NCBI GenBank assembly: GCA_048263775.1
Contig: JBLXDU010000004.1
Location: forward strand, 248,001 to 312,000
Reading direction: 5' to 3'
Length of the DNA stretch: 64,000 nt
Source of the DNA: UBA1479 sp048263775
GTDB taxonomy: Bacteria; Pseudomonadota; Alphaproteobacteria; Rhodospirillales; Casp-alpha2
Shown: positions 62,519 through 64,000 of the stretch, one piece after another
Layout of the letters: every line of letters begins with the position of its first letter
Position numbering within the stretch: position 1 is the stretch's first letter
The notes under the pieces: generated by a model
Told to the model about the DNA's origin: nothing
The model's input: the letters and a program-made list of their open reading frames with translations, nothing else
The model's database searches: none
Position numbers and translations under genes: made by a program

Positions 62519-64000
62519 ATGGCCAAATCACCGCGTCCCCGCCCCCGTCCGCGGGCGAAAAAACCCTCCGAACGTGCCCCCGCCGGGCCCCGCCGCAGCC
62601 GCCTCGCCACGATCCTGAAATGGGCCGGGGCGGCGGCCGTATGGATGGTGATCGCGGCCCTTGGCGCCGGGGTTTGGGTGTCCATCGGTCTGCCGGATCT
62701 GGACGAGGCGCTCAAGACCGAACGCCGCCCGACCGTGACGATCCAAGCCGCCGACGGCACGGAAATCTACCGCGCCGGGGACCTGGTCGGTGAAACGGTG
62801 AAACTCAAGGACCTGCCGCCGCATCTGATACAGGCTGTCCTGGCGACCGAGGACCGGCGGTTCTACAGTCATTTCGGAATCGATCCCATTGGCTTGGGCC
62901 GGGCCATGGTGCGTAATATTCGCGCCGGGCGGGTGGTCGAGGGCGGGTCGACCATCACCCAGCAACTGGCCAAGAACCTGTTTCTTACCCCGGCCCGCAC
63001 GATCACGCGAAAGCTTCAGGAAATGATCGTGGCGCTATGGCTGGAGTGGGAGTTTTCCAAGGATCAGATCCTCACCCTCTACCTAAACCGGGTTTATCTG
63101 GGGGCGGGCACCTATGGCGTCGACGCGGCGGCTCATCGCTTCTTCCAAAAGCCCGCCGCCCGGGTCAATACCTACGAGGCGGCCGTGCTGGCTGGTCTGC
63201 TCAAGGCACCGTCGCGATACAACCCGGTGGCTTCGCCTGAACGGGCCCATGCCCGGGCCCGTACGGTGCTCGCCAACATGGTCGCCGCCGGTTATCTGAC
63301 GGAAACCAAGGCGGCGGACGCGGCCCGCGGCATTCAGGTCGCCGTCGTCTCGGCGCCCACGGGCAACGCGCGGCATTTCGTCGACTGGGTGCTCGAAGCG
63401 GTTTCCGACTATGTCACCACCGGCGGCCGCGATCTGGTGGTCAAGACGACGCTCGACCTCGCCCTGCAGCGTCAGGCGGAAACGGCCATGGGCCGCGCCT
63501 TCATGGCGGCGGACCGGGCGCGGATGCAGGCGGGCGAAGGGGCGCTTATCGCGCTGACCCCGCAAGGTGCGGTGCGCGCCATGGTCGGCGGCCGGGATTA
63601 CGGCAAAAGCCAGTTCAACCGCGCCGTCCAGGCGCAGCGTCAGCCGGGCTCCGCGTTCAAGCCCGTGGTCTATCTGGCGGCGCTGGAGGCCGGGATGACG
63701 CCCACGACCCCGGTGGTCGATAAGCCGGTTTCCTTGAGCGGCTGGCAGCCGTCCAATTTCTCAGGCAAGTACGAAGGGCGGATGACCCTGGAATACGCGC
63801 TCGCCAACTCCGTGAACACCATCGCCGTGCAGCTGGCGCAGCAGGTCGGCCCGGCGAAGATCATCGACACCGCGCGGGCCCTCGGCATTACCACGGACCT
63901 GCCCAGGGACGCGGGGCTGGCGCTCGGCACGGGTGAGGTTTCGTTGCTGGAACTGGCAACCGCCTATGCCGTGCTGGCGCGGGCGGGCATGGGGGTCTGG
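62519..64000 (+). CDS. penicillin-binding protein 1A family, 3' end outside window
   Basis: Class A bifunctional peptidoglycan synthase. 494 codons are visible and the frame is open at the right edge. In order: a basic Pro/Arg-rich cytoplasmic N-terminus (1-30), one membrane anchor (about 33-54), the GT51 glycosyltransferase domain with EDRRFYSHFGIDPIG (about 110-124) and EGGSTITQQLAKNLFLTP (about 142-159), then the transpeptidase domain with the active-site SxxK in QPGSAFKPVVYL (Ser about 377) and SxN in ANSVNTIA (about 429). The KTG motif would lie past the window end. The ATG at 62519 is 25 bases after the pentapeptide gene stop. It resembles MrcA/PBP1A or PbpC-less 1A forms; numbering is approximate. 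Confidence 0.92.
   Translation, partial: MAKSPRPRPRPRAKKPSERAPAGPRRSRLATILKWAGAAAVWMVIAALGAGVWVSIGLPDLDEALKTERRPTVTIQAADGTEIYRAGDLVGETVKLKDLPPHLIQAVLATEDRRFYSHFGIDPIGLGRAMVRNIRAGRVVEGGSTITQQLAKNLFLTPARTITRKLQEMIVALWLEWEFSKDQILTLYLNRVYLGAGTYGVDAAAHRFFQKPAARVNTYEAAVLAGLLKAPSRYNPVASPERAHARARTVLANMVAAGYLTETKAADAARGIQVAVVSAPTGNARHFVDWVLEAVSDYVTTGGRDLVVKTTLDLALQRQAETAMGRAFMAADRARMQAGEGALIALTPQGAVRAMVGGRDYGKSQFNRAVQAQRQPGSAFKPVVYLAALEAGMTPTTPVVDKPVSLSGWQPSNFSGKYEGRMTLEYALANSVNTIAVQLAQQVGPAKIIDTARALGITTDLPRDAGLALGTGEVSLLELATAYAVLARAGMGVW

Overview
The window is a 64-kb stretch of high-G+C chromosome from an alphaproteobacterium, most likely Rhodospirillales in the broad sense. This rests on the gene order (tsaB...fur-miaB-phoH-ybeY-corC-lnt-metK-trmB-rimP-nusA-ylxR-infB-rbfA-truB-rpsO-pnp, and mutM/ubiE/ubiB, rpsT, dnaA, dnaN, recF, gyrB), on the MucR and Irr regulators, on a fused YlxR-L7Ae protein and on the fabA-fabB-fabI block. 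It is almost entirely core chromosome. I see no phage, insertion sequence, CRISPR array, rRNA or tRNA. Both edges cut genes: mutS at the left and a class A penicillin-binding protein at the right.

Layout. 1-7.9 kb: mutS (3' part), glnD with an unusual Lys/Ala/Pro tail, murJ, trpS. 8-13.2 kb: an Nfu-type Fe-S scaffold protein, a Bax-like glucosaminidase facing a polysaccharide deacetylase, a RutE-like nitroreductase and a multi-pass membrane protein of unknown function. 13.2-23.2 kb: tsaB, a TusA-like gene and mucR (where rimI often sits), fur, then miaB-phoH-ybeY-corC-lnt, a SAM-II riboswitch in front of metK, and trmB. 23.2-33.1 kb: the translation/RNA operon rimP-nusA-ylxR-infB-rbfA-truB-rpsO-pnp, preceded by a promoter-hairpin-hairpin-terminator leader and containing a long pnp leader hairpin. 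33.2-36 kb: fabA-fabB-fabI, the unsaturated fatty acid and enoyl reductase set.

36-41 kb: irr, then a rubrerythrin, an Fe-S CCG-domain protein and a DUF3501 protein, with Irr-box-like sequences at the irr and rubrerythrin promoters; then an SH3 protein and a 2-hydroxyacid dehydrogenase. 41-43.4 kb: pabB-pabC. 43.4-48 kb: on the minus strand, a tight operon coaBC-dut-rrf2-cysK-thiF-dsrE, ending beside a relic of a second dsrE-like gene. 48.1-49.6 kb: an isolated beta-helix-repeat membrane protein lying between coaBC and ubiB. 49.6-54.6 kb: ubiE-ubiB (minus), mutM, a small secreted protein, an enoyl-CoA hydratase and rpsT. 54.6-64 kb: a 680-bp region rich in A+T and GANTC sites, then dnaA, dnaN, recF (apparently without an ATG/GTG/TTG start), gyrB, a pentapeptide-repeat protein and PBP1A.

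The observations I rate highest are the pentapeptide-repeat gene with its own promoter next to gyrB, the terminated leader RNA of the rimP-nusA operon, the Irr-linked rubrerythrin/Fe-S/DUF3501 cluster, the isolated beta-helix membrane gene, the histone-H1-like tail on GlnD, the recF start problem and the dsrE relic.
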